Below the pieces are notes generated by a model. That model had not been told where the DNA came from and made no database searches. It was given only the letters and a program-made list of their open reading frames with translations. A stretch of 64,000 bases of DNA, taken from NCBI GenBank assembly GCA_947175265.1, contig CAMWMD010000007.1, forward strand, positions 1-64,000, written 5' to 3'. Numbering within the stretch: the stretch's first letter is position 1; each line of letters opens with the position of its first letter. The stretch is from an uncultured Porphyromonadaceae bacterium. Its GTDB lineage: Bacteria; Bacteroidota; Bacteroidia; Bacteroidales; Muribaculaceae. Below, in pieces: positions 45,400-52,794 of the stretch. A program made the translations under genes and the position numbers.

Positions 45400-46020
45400 A
45401 AATTCTTTGGAAATAAAAAATCATTTTTTAATGTATCTACCCTGCTTGTATAAAGCCCATTAATCCGAATATTTATCTTTCAATTATAATTTTCATCTTT
45501 ATTTATCATTACAAAGCTCTCCCATCTTATATACACCTTACTATATCTGTATTCATTTCATTTCTATTTTCAAACTTAATACATGGCAAAATATTGAAAT
45601 TATCAAATTTTAGGATATATATGGAATACATATCTGACGTAGAAGTATATTTGTAATCTTTCCCTATTCAATCAAAACGAGGCTGCGCTCCGGCGGCGGG
45701 AGTGCAGCCGGTCTAAAGCGGAATCGCGGAGCTTGTGCCGAGTGCGGATCGTGACGCGACATTACCGTATCTGCGCTGTATCCGCAATTCGGGGACGATA
45801 CCTCCACTGCAAAATATTTTTCGGTGTAAAAGCCCTCATCAGTATTGTTAATGGCTTTCTGCTTAAATCTATATTATCGCTAATAGGCTGTTCATATGTA
45901 CTTTGCGCAGTACTCGTCCACGTTGTTTTTTGGTTAAAATAACGTAAAATAGGCATTCGGGAGCGTAATGTAAAAAAAAGCAAAACTAATTTAAATATAC
46001 TAATTGTTTAGGTCTTTCTC
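45400..46020. other. AT-rich non-coding right flank of the island
   Basis: No supported gene is present. A 69-codon plus-strand frame at 45733-45942 has mixed hydrophobic sequence but no start context or family. The stretch holds a GC-rich hairpin at 45681-45709, after which composition changes. The right boundary of the acquired segment probably lies near here. Confidence 0.5.
45681..45709. repeat. GC-rich imperfect hairpin in the island flank
   Basis: GGCTGCGCTCC can pair with GGGAGTGCAGCC with one mismatched pair, around a GC-rich loop, inside otherwise very AT-rich DNA. No T-run follows on either strand, so it is not an ordinary terminator. Confidence 0.55.
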
Positions 46021-46051
46021 TTGCAAAACTCAATAATCACCATTATATTTG
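46021..46051 (+). promoter_or_regulatory. promoter of the TonB-domain gene
   Basis: TTG (46021-46023), 20 nt, TATATTTG (46044-46051). Transcription should start near 46057, which excludes the ATG at 46056 and supports the ATG at 46080. Confidence 0.8.
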
Positions 46052-46079
46052 CATCATGAATCAACTCCTAACAAGAATA

Positions 46080-46523
46080 ATGAAGACTCGTACATTCCTA
46101 TTTCTTATCGGAGCAGTCTTATCTCTCCACCTCCCGCAGCATACGGTAGCGCAGACTTTCCGCGTGACTTCAGGCATTTCCGCCAACGGATGCCCGAGCT
46201 ACATAGAGGTATACGAGTATGACTTCGTAGAGGAGAAGCCCTCTTTCCCGGGGGGAGGCCAGAAACTGGTCAACTTCATAAACGATACCCGCCGATACCC
46301 CGCCGAGGCTTACGCAAGAGGCATAGAGGGGCGGGTGATGTGTTCTTTCGTGGTGCATCCCGACGGTAGCGTATCCCACATCTCCGTAATCAGAGGAGTG
46401 GAGCCTACCCTCAACAAGGAGGCCGTAAGGATCATCAACAAGATGCCGGCATGGCATCCCGGGAAGATCAGCGGCCAGGCAGTCCCCGTCAGGGTGATTT
46501 GCGCCGTCCCCTTCAGGAAGTGA
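46080..46523 (+). CDS. secreted TonB C-terminal-domain protein
   Basis: This 147-residue protein is read from the ATG at 46080, which begins a signal peptide (MKTRTFLFLIGAVLSLHL). The rest is a TonB C-terminal domain with PSFPGGGQKLVNFINDTRRY, GIEGRVMCSFVVHPDGSV and MPAWHPGKISGQAVPVR. It has no membrane anchor followed by a Pro-rich spacer, so it is not a full TonB energy transducer. Bacteroidetes encode many such stand-alone TonB-CTD proteins of unclear role. An upstream in-frame ATG coincides with the transcription start and is unlikely. Confidence 0.87.
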   Translation: MKTRTFLFLIGAVLSLHLPQHTVAQTFRVTSGISANGCPSYIEVYEYDFVEEKPSFPGGGQKLVNFINDTRRYPAEAYARGIEGRVMCSFVVHPDGSVSHISVIRGVEPTLNKEAVRIINKMPAWHPGKISGQAVPVRVICAVPFRK

Positions 46524-46594
46524 TTCATACTCTCCCCTTACATACAGACAGAGTTATAAACAGTTAAATTGAATAGTTTTGATTTTTAGCAACC

Positions 46595-46626
46595 AAAAAG
46601 GATTGACCGTGAGGCCAATCCTTTTT
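46595..46626. terminator. bidirectional terminator
   Basis: AAAAAGGATTG pairs with CAATCCTTTTT, giving T-runs on both strands between the convergent TonB-domain and winged-helix genes. Confidence 0.88.
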
Positions 46627-46683
46627 ATTTCATGAATCTGCCGCACGACTCCCTGCGGAGTCCCGGCACAGTCAAATGAATGT

Positions 46684-46890
46684 TCAGACGAGAGTCACTA
46701 CATCATCCTCATCATTCTCTGTGATGACGATCTTGCCCTCACGGCCAAGCCAGCCGAGAGCCGCCATGGTCTCATCTTTTTTCAATTTTGTAGCTTTCTT
46801 GATCTGCTTCATGCCAAGCATGTGGGTGGACGATTTTTCAAGCGCCTTATAGACCTCTCCAGCCCATGTTCCTATTGATTCAATAGTCAT
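46684..46890 (-). CDS. small winged helix-turn-helix protein (DUF2582-like)
   Basis: This 68-residue protein begins MTIESIGTWAGEVYKAL, then MKQIKKATKLKKDETMAALGWLGREGKIVI, the pattern of the DUF2582 winged-helix family common in Bacteroidetes. It is probably a DNA-binding or protein-binding regulator; targets are unknown. It is monocistronic, with a TACTTTTG element about 100 nt upstream and a shared bidirectional terminator downstream. Confidence 0.85.
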   Translation of the reverse strand: MTIESIGTWAGEVYKALEKSSTHMLGMKQIKKATKLKKDETMAALGWLGREGKIVITENDEDDVVTLV

Positions 46891-46992
46891 CTTTGATAAT
46901 TTTAAATTAAACTTAGATTTTTAGCTTCGTATAATAATCACAATTCTCCCGGAAAAAGCGTAATCCGGCGGAAACCCCGAAACTATATTTTG

Positions 46993-47000
46993 CAAAAGTA
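46993..47000 (-). promoter_or_regulatory. -7 element for the winged-helix gene
   Basis: TACTTTTG on the minus strand matches TAnnTTTG. No clear -33 is seen. Confidence 0.5.
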
Positions 47001-47099
47001 GTAAAAATTTTTCAATTATCAGCATAATTTGCTGTAATTTATAACTTTTACTCCCGTTTCCGTCTTTATTATCCATTTTCTGACAGAATTTTGACTCTC

Positions 47100-47133
47100 C
47101 GGGCCTGACTTTCTTTCCTTATTTTCAGGCCCG
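47100..47133. repeat. 9-bp perfect hairpin in the wHTH-rsgA spacer
   Basis: CGGGCCTGA (47100-47108) pairs with TCAGGCCCG (47125-47133) around a T-rich loop. No T-run follows on either side, so it is probably a regulatory or transcript-end structure. The rest of the 46891-47204 spacer holds only promoter elements. Confidence 0.5.
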
Positions 47134-47192
47134 TCGCATCACTTATCCCTATATTTTTAACAAACTTAGCCCTCAATTTGTTATTATTTCAG

Positions 47193-47200
47193 TAATTTTG
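47193..47200 (+). promoter_or_regulatory. -7 element abutting the rsgA start
   Basis: TAATTTTG ends 5 nt before the rsgA ATG at 47205, so the predicted transcript starts at the start codon and may be leaderless. No TTTG lies at the usual distance upstream. Confidence 0.5.
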
Positions 47201-47204
47201 CATT

Positions 47205-48194
47205 ATGGCTAAGAAAAAGAAAGACGCTACCATCCTCGCCGCTCCGGCGGCCGAGGGAAGGGTAATAAGGAATACCGGCAGTTCTTACATCGTCCGGCTA
47301 TTTTCCGGAGAGGAGATACCCTGCCGCATCAAGGGAAATTTCAGAATAAAGGGTATACGCACCACTAATCCTGTGGCTGTGGGCGACATCGTGGCAGTCA
47401 CCAAGGCTGCCGATGACGCCGACTATATCACCGCTATCGCCCCACGCTCCAACTATATCATCCGGCGTGCCTCCAACCTCTCGAAAGAGAGCCATATTCT
47501 CGCCTCAAACATCGACCAGGCTTTTCTCGTGGCAACCCTCCGCGAACCTGCCACTCCCCTCACCTTTATCGACCGCTTCCTCGCAACGGCCGAGGCCTAT
47601 TCCGTGCCTGCGGGGATTGTCCTGAACAAGGAGGATATGTGGGATGATGACGACCGTGAACTGGCCGACGCCCTCCATAACCTTTATACATCAATCGGGT
47701 ATCCCCTCTTTTTCGCCTCCGCAAAATCGGGCGACGGGCTGGAAAGCCTCAGTGCCGAACTCTCCGGAAAAATCACCCTCCTCGCCGGTAACAGCGGTGT
47801 CGGGAAATCCTCTCTGATAAACGCTCTGGTGCCGGGAGCGGAACTGCGCACGGGAGAGATATCCGACATCCACCACACAGGCACACACACCACCACATTC
47901 TCCGAGATGATCGACATCCCCGGCGGGGGTGCGCTAATCGACATCCCCGGAGTAAGGGGTTTCGGGACGATAGATTTCCGACCCGAGGAGGTGGGGCATT
48001 TCTTTCCCGACATCTTCCGGTTTGCCAAGGATTGCCGGTACAGCGACTGCAAGCATACCGGTGAACCGGGGTGCGCCGTGATTCCCGCCGTTGAAGACCA
48101 CTACATCGCGGAAAGCCGCTATAATTCCTATCTCTCCATACTTGAGGAGGCTTCGGAAGAGGCGGGGGCCGACAAATACCGCAAGCCTTTCTGA
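47205..48194 (+). CDS. rsgA: ribosome small subunit-dependent GTPase A
   Basis: This 329-residue protein has an OB-fold (GRVIRNTGSSYIVRLFSGEE), a circularly permuted GTPase with VLNKED (G4) before GNSGVGKSSLINAL (G1), HTGTHTTT and DIPGVRGFG (G3), and a C-terminal zinc finger CRYSDCKHTGEPGC. RsgA assists late 30S maturation. The N-terminus carries a Lys/Ala-rich extension of about 18 residues. No other start is usable, and the ATG may sit at the very 5' end of the mRNA. Confidence 0.95.
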   Translation: MAKKKKDATILAAPAAEGRVIRNTGSSYIVRLFSGEEIPCRIKGNFRIKGIRTTNPVAVGDIVAVTKAADDADYITAIAPRSNYIIRRASNLSKESHILASNIDQAFLVATLREPATPLTFIDRFLATAEAYSVPAGIVLNKEDMWDDDDRELADALHNLYTSIGYPLFFASAKSGDGLESLSAELSGKITLLAGNSGVGKSSLINALVPGAELRTGEISDIHHTGTHTTTFSEMIDIPGGGALIDIPGVRGFGTIDFRPEEVGHFFPDIFRFAKDCRYSDCKHTGEPGCAVIPAVEDHYIAESRYNSYLSILEEASEEAGADKYRKPF

Positions 48195-48206
48195 GCCCCT
48201 CAGCAT

Positions 48207-48977
48207 TCAGGCCTCCACGAGCGACTCCGAAAGTATATTCTCCAGATCGGGCGCGCTGACGCGTGTGGTGATCACCCCATCCTTGGCGACGGATATCCCT
48301 CCCGTCTCCTCGCTGACTATTACGCAGACGGCATCCGTGGCCTGGCTCATGCCAAGCGCGGCCCTGTGACGGAGTCCGAGATTCTTCGGTATGTCCATAT
48401 CATGGCTCACAGGGAGAATGCAGCCTACCGACTTTATCCTGTGGTCCGCGATAATCATGGCCCCGTCATGAAGCGGGGAGTTCTTGAAGAATATATTCTC
48501 TATGAGGCGCACGTTGACGTTAGCGTCTATTATGTCGCCTGTCTTCTCATAATCCGTAAGGGGCATCTTGCGCTGGAAGACTATCAGGGCTCCCGTCTTG
48601 CTCTTGCTCATGCTCATGCAGGCGTAGACTACGGCCATTACCCTCGAGTGCCCTCCCCCGTCGCTCTTCTCATGCCGGAAGAAACGCCTGAAATTGCGCA
48701 GCCTCCCCTGCGAGCCGAGGTCTATCAGGAATCGCTTTATCTGATCCTGGAATATTATCACAAGCACTATGAGGCCGATGCTCATGAACTTGTCGAGAAT
48801 CGAGCCGGTGAGCCTCATGTCGAATATCTCCGAGGCCACGACCCACACTACAAAGAATACCAGCACGCCGTAGAACAGGCTGAGCGTGCCGCTGCTTTTC
48901 ATCACGCGGTAGACGTAAAAGAGCAGGAGCGCAATGATGAGGATATCGATGATATCCTTGATTCCGAAGTTTATCAT
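48207..48977 (-). CDS. cdaA: diadenylate cyclase (CdaA/DacA type)
   Basis: This 256-residue protein makes cyclic di-AMP from two ATP. Two to three N-terminal membrane helices (DILIIALLLFYVYRVM, YGVLVFFVVWVVASEIF) are followed by a DisA-N domain with LHDGAMII and LRHRAALG, the DGA and RHR catalytic motifs. The length and order match the membrane-bound CdaA class. It starts in a 4-nt overlap with folP, an arrangement I believe is common in Bacteroidetes. Confidence 0.95.
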   Translation of the reverse strand: MINFGIKDIIDILIIALLLFYVYRVMKSSGTLSLFYGVLVFFVVWVVASEIFDMRLTGSILDKFMSIGLIVLVIIFQDQIKRFLIDLGSQGRLRNFRRFFRHEKSDGGGHSRVMAVVYACMSMSKSKTGALIVFQRKMPLTDYEKTGDIIDANVNVRLIENIFFKNSPLHDGAMIIADHRIKSVGCILPVSHDMDIPKNLGLRHRAALGMSQATDAVCVIVSEETGGISVAKDGVITTRVSAPDLENILSESLVEA

Positions 48978-49819
48978 GGTTCCCGGTGTAGTTTGGTTAT
49001 CAGTTCCACTGTCTGGCGGGCCGCCTCCACGTCATGCACCCTAAGTATGTCCGCACCGCGGTCAAGGGCTATGGCATTTAGGGCTACGGTCCCTTCGTAA
49101 CTCCCTTCGGGCGTCGTCCCGAGGGTCTTCCATATCATGCTTTTCCTTGACAGACCCGCGAGCACGGGGAGCCCCATGCGGCAGAACTGCCCGAGTTCGT
49201 CAAGAATACGGAAATTCTGCTCCACTGTCTTGGCGAAGCCGAAGCCGGGGTCGATGATTATGTCGTTCACTCCCAGCCCGCGCAACTCGTACACTTTCCG
49301 CGCCAGGTCCGTGAGCACTTCCGCCGTGACGTCGGCATAATCCGTCAGCGTCTGCATGGTGGCCGGAGTGCCCCTCGTGTGCATGAGCACGTAGCCCACC
49401 CCGAGGTCGGCCACTGTCTCCCACATATCGGCATCCAGCGTCCCCCCGCCGATATCGTTTATGATATCCACATCCCATTCCTCCACACACCTGCGTGCCA
49501 CGGAAGCCCGGAATGTATCAACGCTTACGGGCACCTCCTCCCATTCCTTCCTGATTATCTCAAGGCCGCGGGCAAGCCGGGAATATTCCTCATCCTCCGG
49601 CACCTCCTGTGCGCCGGGACGCGACGAGTAGCCTCCCAGGTCAACCATGTCGGCTCCCTCATCCCTCAACTGCAGCACACGCCCAAGGATTTCGGAATCC
49701 CCGGGCGTGCGGCTGCCACTGTAAAAACTGTCGGGCGTCACATTGACTATTCCCATCACTTTCGGGATGCGGAAATCAATCAATCTGCCCCGTATGTTTA
49801 TCGTCAGACTGTTGTCCAT
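48974..49819 (-). CDS. folP: dihydropteroate synthase
   Basis: This 281-residue enzyme condenses p-aminobenzoate with a pterin pyrophosphate in folate synthesis and is the sulfonamide target. Motifs seen are MGIVNVTPDSFYSG, GADMVDLGGYSSRPG, NDIGGG, DPGFGFAKT and LAGLSRKSMI. The length is normal and nothing suggests resistance-type insertions, which cannot be judged without alignment. It is translationally coupled to cdaA. Confidence 0.96.
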   Translation of the reverse strand: MDNSLTINIRGRLIDFRIPKVMGIVNVTPDSFYSGSRTPGDSEILGRVLQLRDEGADMVDLGGYSSRPGAQEVPEDEEYSRLARGLEIIRKEWEEVPVSVDTFRASVARRCVEEWDVDIINDIGGGTLDADMWETVADLGVGYVLMHTRGTPATMQTLTDYADVTAEVLTDLARKVYELRGLGVNDIIIDPGFGFAKTVEQNFRILDELGQFCRMGLPVLAGLSRKSMIWKTLGTTPEGSYEGTVALNAIALDRGADILRVHDVEAARQTVELITKLHREP

Positions 49820-49849
49820 GCTGCATGATTTATGTCCTGCCGTGCCCCC

Positions 49850-51649
49850 TCATGAACGGTTGGCACGCTTGCGCTCATTCTCGTCAAGGATGATCTTGCG
49901 TATGCGGAGATGATTGGGAGTGACCTCCACATATTCATCCTCCTTAATGTATTCCAGAGCCTCCTCCAGAGAGAACACTATCGGGGGCACGATGCGTGCC
50001 TTGTCATCCGCTCCTGAAGCGCGCATATTGGTAAGTTTCTTCGACTTCGTGACGTTCACCACTATGTCGTTGTCTTTCGCGTTCTCACCTACCACCTGTC
50101 CTGCATACACCTCCTCCTGAGGGAAGATGAAGAATTTGCCACGGTCCTGAAGTTTATCTATCGCGTAGGCGTAGGCCGTGCCTGCCTCCATGGCTATGAG
50201 CGAACCGTTCGTACGGCGCTCGATGTCACCCTTCCAAGGCTGGTACTCAAGGAAACGGTGAGCCATTATCGCCTCTCCTGCGGTGGCGGTCAGCACATTG
50301 TTGCGAAGCCCTATGATGCCGCGCGATGGAATCACGAATTCAATGTTGACGCGGTCGTTCTGGGTCTCCATGGAGACGATATCACCTTTACGGCGCGTCA
50401 CCATATCCACCATCTTCGAACTGTACTCCTCCGGCACATTGATGGTGAGTGCCTCCACCGGCTCGCATTTCCTACCGTCAATCTCCTTTATGATTACCTG
50501 GGGCTGACCCACCTGGAGCTCGTAACCCTCGCGGCGCATGGTCTCTATAAGTATCGACAGATGAAGCACACCACGTCCGTAGACGCTCCACTTGTCTTCG
50601 TTGTCACCTTTCACCACCCTCAGGGCAAGGTTGCGGTCGAGTTCACGCTCAAGACGCTCGGCGATGTGGCGTGAAGTGACGTATTTGCCATCCTTACCGA
50701 AGAAGGGGGAATCATTGATTGTGAAGGTCATCGACATTGTAGGCTCGTCAATGGCTATGCGCGGGAGTGCCTCCGGATTGTTTATGTCGGCGATAGTGTC
50801 GCCGATCTCAAAGCCGTCGATGCCGACAAGGGCGCAAATATCGCCTGAACTTACCTCCTCAACCTTCTTGCGGCCCATCCCCTCAAAGGTATGCACCTCC
50901 TTGATGCGCTGCTTGACTACGCTGCCGTCTTTCTTTATGAGGGCCACTTCCTGACCCTCGCGGAATGTGCCGCGGTGTACACGACCTACGGCGATACGGC
51001 CGACGTATGAACTGTAGTCAAGGCTGGTGACGAGCATCTGCGCGTCGCCCTCTATGCGTTCGGGCGCGGGTATATGGTCGATGATTGCGTCAAGTACGGC
51101 TGTGATATCCTCCGTGGGCTTCTGCCAGTCGGTGCTCATCCAGTTGTTCTTCGCCGAGCCATAGATGGTGGGGAAGTCAAGCTGATCCTCGGTTGCATTG
51201 AGATTGAACATGAGGTCGAACACCATCTCGTTCACCTCATCGGGGCGGCAGTTTGGCTTATCCACCTTGTTTACCACCACCACAGGCTTGAGCCCCATCT
51301 GTATGGCTTTCTGGAGCACGAAACGTGTCTGGGGCATGGGCCCCTCGAAGGCATCCACGAGAAGCAGACATCCGTCGGCCATATTCAGCACACGCTCCAC
51401 CTCTCCGCCGAAGTCAGCGTGTCCCGGGGTGTCGATGATATTGATCTTTGTGCCTTTATAATTGATTGATACGTTTTTCGACAGGATCGTGATGCCCCTC
51501 TCCCTTTCAAGGTCATTATTGTCAAGGATGAGTTCGCCGGTCGTCTGGTTGTCTCTGAAGAGATGCCCGGCAAGAAGCATTTTGTCCACCAGGGTTGTCT
51601 TTCCGTGGTCGACGTGCGCGATGATTGCGATGTTACGGATGTCTTGCAT
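49850..51649 (-). CDS. typA: translational GTPase TypA/BipA
   Basis: This 599-residue ribosome-associated GTPase is related to EF-G. I start it at the ATG at 51649 (MQDIRNIAIIAHVDHGKTTL) because the longer reading crosses the promoter. It shows the G1 loop AHVDHGKTT, ERERGITI, DTPGHADFGGEV, NKVDKP and the BipA C-terminal domain (RLTNMRASG-like MRASGADD). BipA aids 50S assembly and stress or low-temperature growth. It is monocistronic, with its own -7 element. Confidence 0.96.
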   Translation of the reverse strand: MQDIRNIAIIAHVDHGKTTLVDKMLLAGHLFRDNQTTGELILDNNDLERERGITILSKNVSINYKGTKINIIDTPGHADFGGEVERVLNMADGCLLLVDAFEGPMPQTRFVLQKAIQMGLKPVVVVNKVDKPNCRPDEVNEMVFDLMFNLNATEDQLDFPTIYGSAKNNWMSTDWQKPTEDITAVLDAIIDHIPAPERIEGDAQMLVTSLDYSSYVGRIAVGRVHRGTFREGQEVALIKKDGSVVKQRIKEVHTFEGMGRKKVEEVSSGDICALVGIDGFEIGDTIADINNPEALPRIAIDEPTMSMTFTINDSPFFGKDGKYVTSRHIAERLERELDRNLALRVVKGDNEDKWSVYGRGVLHLSILIETMRREGYELQVGQPQVIIKEIDGRKCEPVEALTINVPEEYSSKMVDMVTRRKGDIVSMETQNDRVNIEFVIPSRGIIGLRNNVLTATAGEAIMAHRFLEYQPWKGDIERRTNGSLIAMEAGTAYAYAIDKLQDRGKFFIFPQEEVYAGQVVGENAKDNDIVVNVTKSKKLTNMRASGADDKARIVPPIVFSLEEALEYIKEDEYVEVTPNHLRIRKIILDENERKRANRS

Positions 51650-51672
51650 AAAAAGTCGTTGATATTCGACTG

Positions 51673-51680
51673 CAAAGTTA
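51673..51680 (-). promoter_or_regulatory. -7 element for typA
   Basis: TAACTTTG on the minus strand matches TAnnTTTG, with the start near 51666 and a leader of under 20 nt. The -33 region reads TGTG rather than TTTG. Confidence 0.6.
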
Positions 51681-51705
51681 CAATTTTTTTTATAAATAAA
51701 CACAT

Positions 51706-51738
51706 TGAAAGCCTGCTAATCGCATTAACAGGCTTTCA
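51706..51738 (-). terminator. hairpin upstream of typA
   Basis: TGAAAGCCTG pairs perfectly with CAGGCTTTCA. On the minus strand the sequence after it is moderately T-rich. It may terminate an old minus-strand transcript at about 51770-51900, which now shows only gene-like fragments. Confidence 0.5.
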
Positions 51739-51913
51739 GTCGGGTTCTTTTCCCTTATCTATGCATCAAAAGATATACGCCTTTCCTGACGATGTCGCCA
51801 CGGCCACAAGTTTCTTTCCCATCTTGTTCCCGTGTTCCAAATAATAGTTGAGGAACTTCGCAGGCAGATAGCCGAAATTGAACGTATCCGCTCACTCCAA
51901 CACGACAGACAGC

Positions 51914-51960
51914 ATAAAAAAAGAGGGAACCCTCAGCCGATTGTCTGAAGATTCCCTCTT
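51914..51960 (-). terminator. terminator of rpsO
   Basis: AAGAGGGAA pairs with TTCCCTCTT on the minus strand, followed by TTTTTT. Confidence 0.9.
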
Positions 51961-51985
51961 ATGCCTTCCGGCAAATCCGAAATTA

Positions 51986-52261
51986 TTACTTACGGATACC
52001 GAGCTCCTTCTTAGCGATGATGGCACGGTAACGGTTGATGTCCTTACGGATCAGATAGTCGAGAAGCGAACGACGCTGACCTACGAGAGCCTTCAGGGCA
52101 CGCGCTGTAGCGTAATCCTTGTGGTTGTCCTTAAGGTGCTCGGTGAGGTGCTTGATACGGATTGAGAAAAGTGCGATCTGGCTTTCGGGGCTGCCTGTAT
52201 CGTTCTTGCCCTGGCCGTACTTCTCGAAAATTTCCTGCTTTTCTTCTGTTGAAAGATGCAT
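51986..52261 (-). CDS. rpsO: 30S ribosomal protein S15
   Basis: This 91-residue protein contains DTGSPESQIALFSIRIKHLTEHL and DYATARALKALVGQRRSLLDYL, the S15 core that binds 16S rRNA. The length is slightly above the usual 89. It has its own promoter, a leader of about 100 nt and a terminator. A GC-rich stretch at 52321-52350 in the leader could take part in feedback regulation, which is known for S15 in other bacteria but is not shown here. Confidence 0.97.
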   Translation of the reverse strand: MHLSTEEKQEIFEKYGQGKNDTGSPESQIALFSIRIKHLTEHLKDNHKDYATARALKALVGQRRSLLDYLIRKDINRYRAIIAKKELGIRK

Positions 52262-52367
52262 GTCTGTTGAGAGTTTAATGTGTTATGAATAAATGTATAT
52301 CACTTTTCTTTAAAAAGCTTCCGGCGCAGGGACTCTCCCCCCCGCCTGCCTTTAGCGAAAAGCGTTG

Positions 52368-52399
52368 CAAAGTTACCATTTTTTTTTGAATCTACCAAA
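52368..52399 (-). promoter_or_regulatory. rpsO promoter
   Basis: Minus strand TTTG (52399-52396), 20 nt, TAACTTTG (52375-52368). Confidence 0.83.
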
Positions 52400-52436
52400 T
52401 CCCCTGTTTATCACATCGCATTTTAATTTAGGCTCA

Positions 52437-52717
52437 CCTTCCAATTTCACTGAGCATGAACCTTCTGAGGCGCTGAGGCGTTATATAGTCAAAGCATCAG
52501 TTGGATTGACAAACGCTTAAGGGTCGGAACCTCCCGGCAGGTTCCCGATGCCGGAAACGGGAAAAGCCGATTATATATCTCCCTCGGCGCGAAGCCGAAT
52601 TGAGGATAGGCGATCCGCTCCCCGTCAATGACACGGAACCATTGTTCTTCCCTTACTAACGATTATCAAAACAATAAAGACTCAGGATTTCAAACCGGTT
52701 TGAAATCCTGTTTTTTT
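52437..52717 (+). ncRNA. candidate small RNA of about 280 nt, family unknown
   Basis: No protein gene fits here, yet the stretch ends in a strong plus-strand terminator (52683-52717). A near-consensus TAATTTAG lies at 52424-52431. Inside are hairpins GGAACCT/AGGTTCC and CGGC/GCCG. The length and free-standing position would allow a 6S-like or other housekeeping RNA, but I found no tmRNA, SRP or RNase P signature. The 5' end is a guess. Confidence 0.4.
52683..52717 (+). terminator. strong plus-strand terminator without an annotated gene
   Basis: CAGGATTTCAAACC pairs perfectly with GGTTTGAAATCCTG, followed by seven T on the plus strand. Confidence 0.88.
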
Positions 52718-52734
52718 CTGCTCCCCTTCCTACA

Positions 52735-52771
52735 GAAAAAAGGAAAGCCCCGGGCTATCGCTCCGGGGCTT
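52735..52771 (-). terminator. terminator of the pullulanase gene
   Basis: On the minus strand AAGCCCCGG pairs with CCGGGGCTT, followed by TTCCTTTTTT. Confidence 0.9.
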
Positions 52772-52794
52772 ATCAGTCTATCTTCTGTCTTCTA

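Noticed and set aside
45733..45942. A 69-codon hydrophobic plus-strand frame in the right flank
   Set aside because: There is no promoter, start context or family; it is probably chance in AT-rich DNA.
36000..46000. Prophage or conjugative element
   Set aside because: No integrase, capsid, portal, relaxase, mobilisation or tra gene is present; only the five-gene operon fills the segment.
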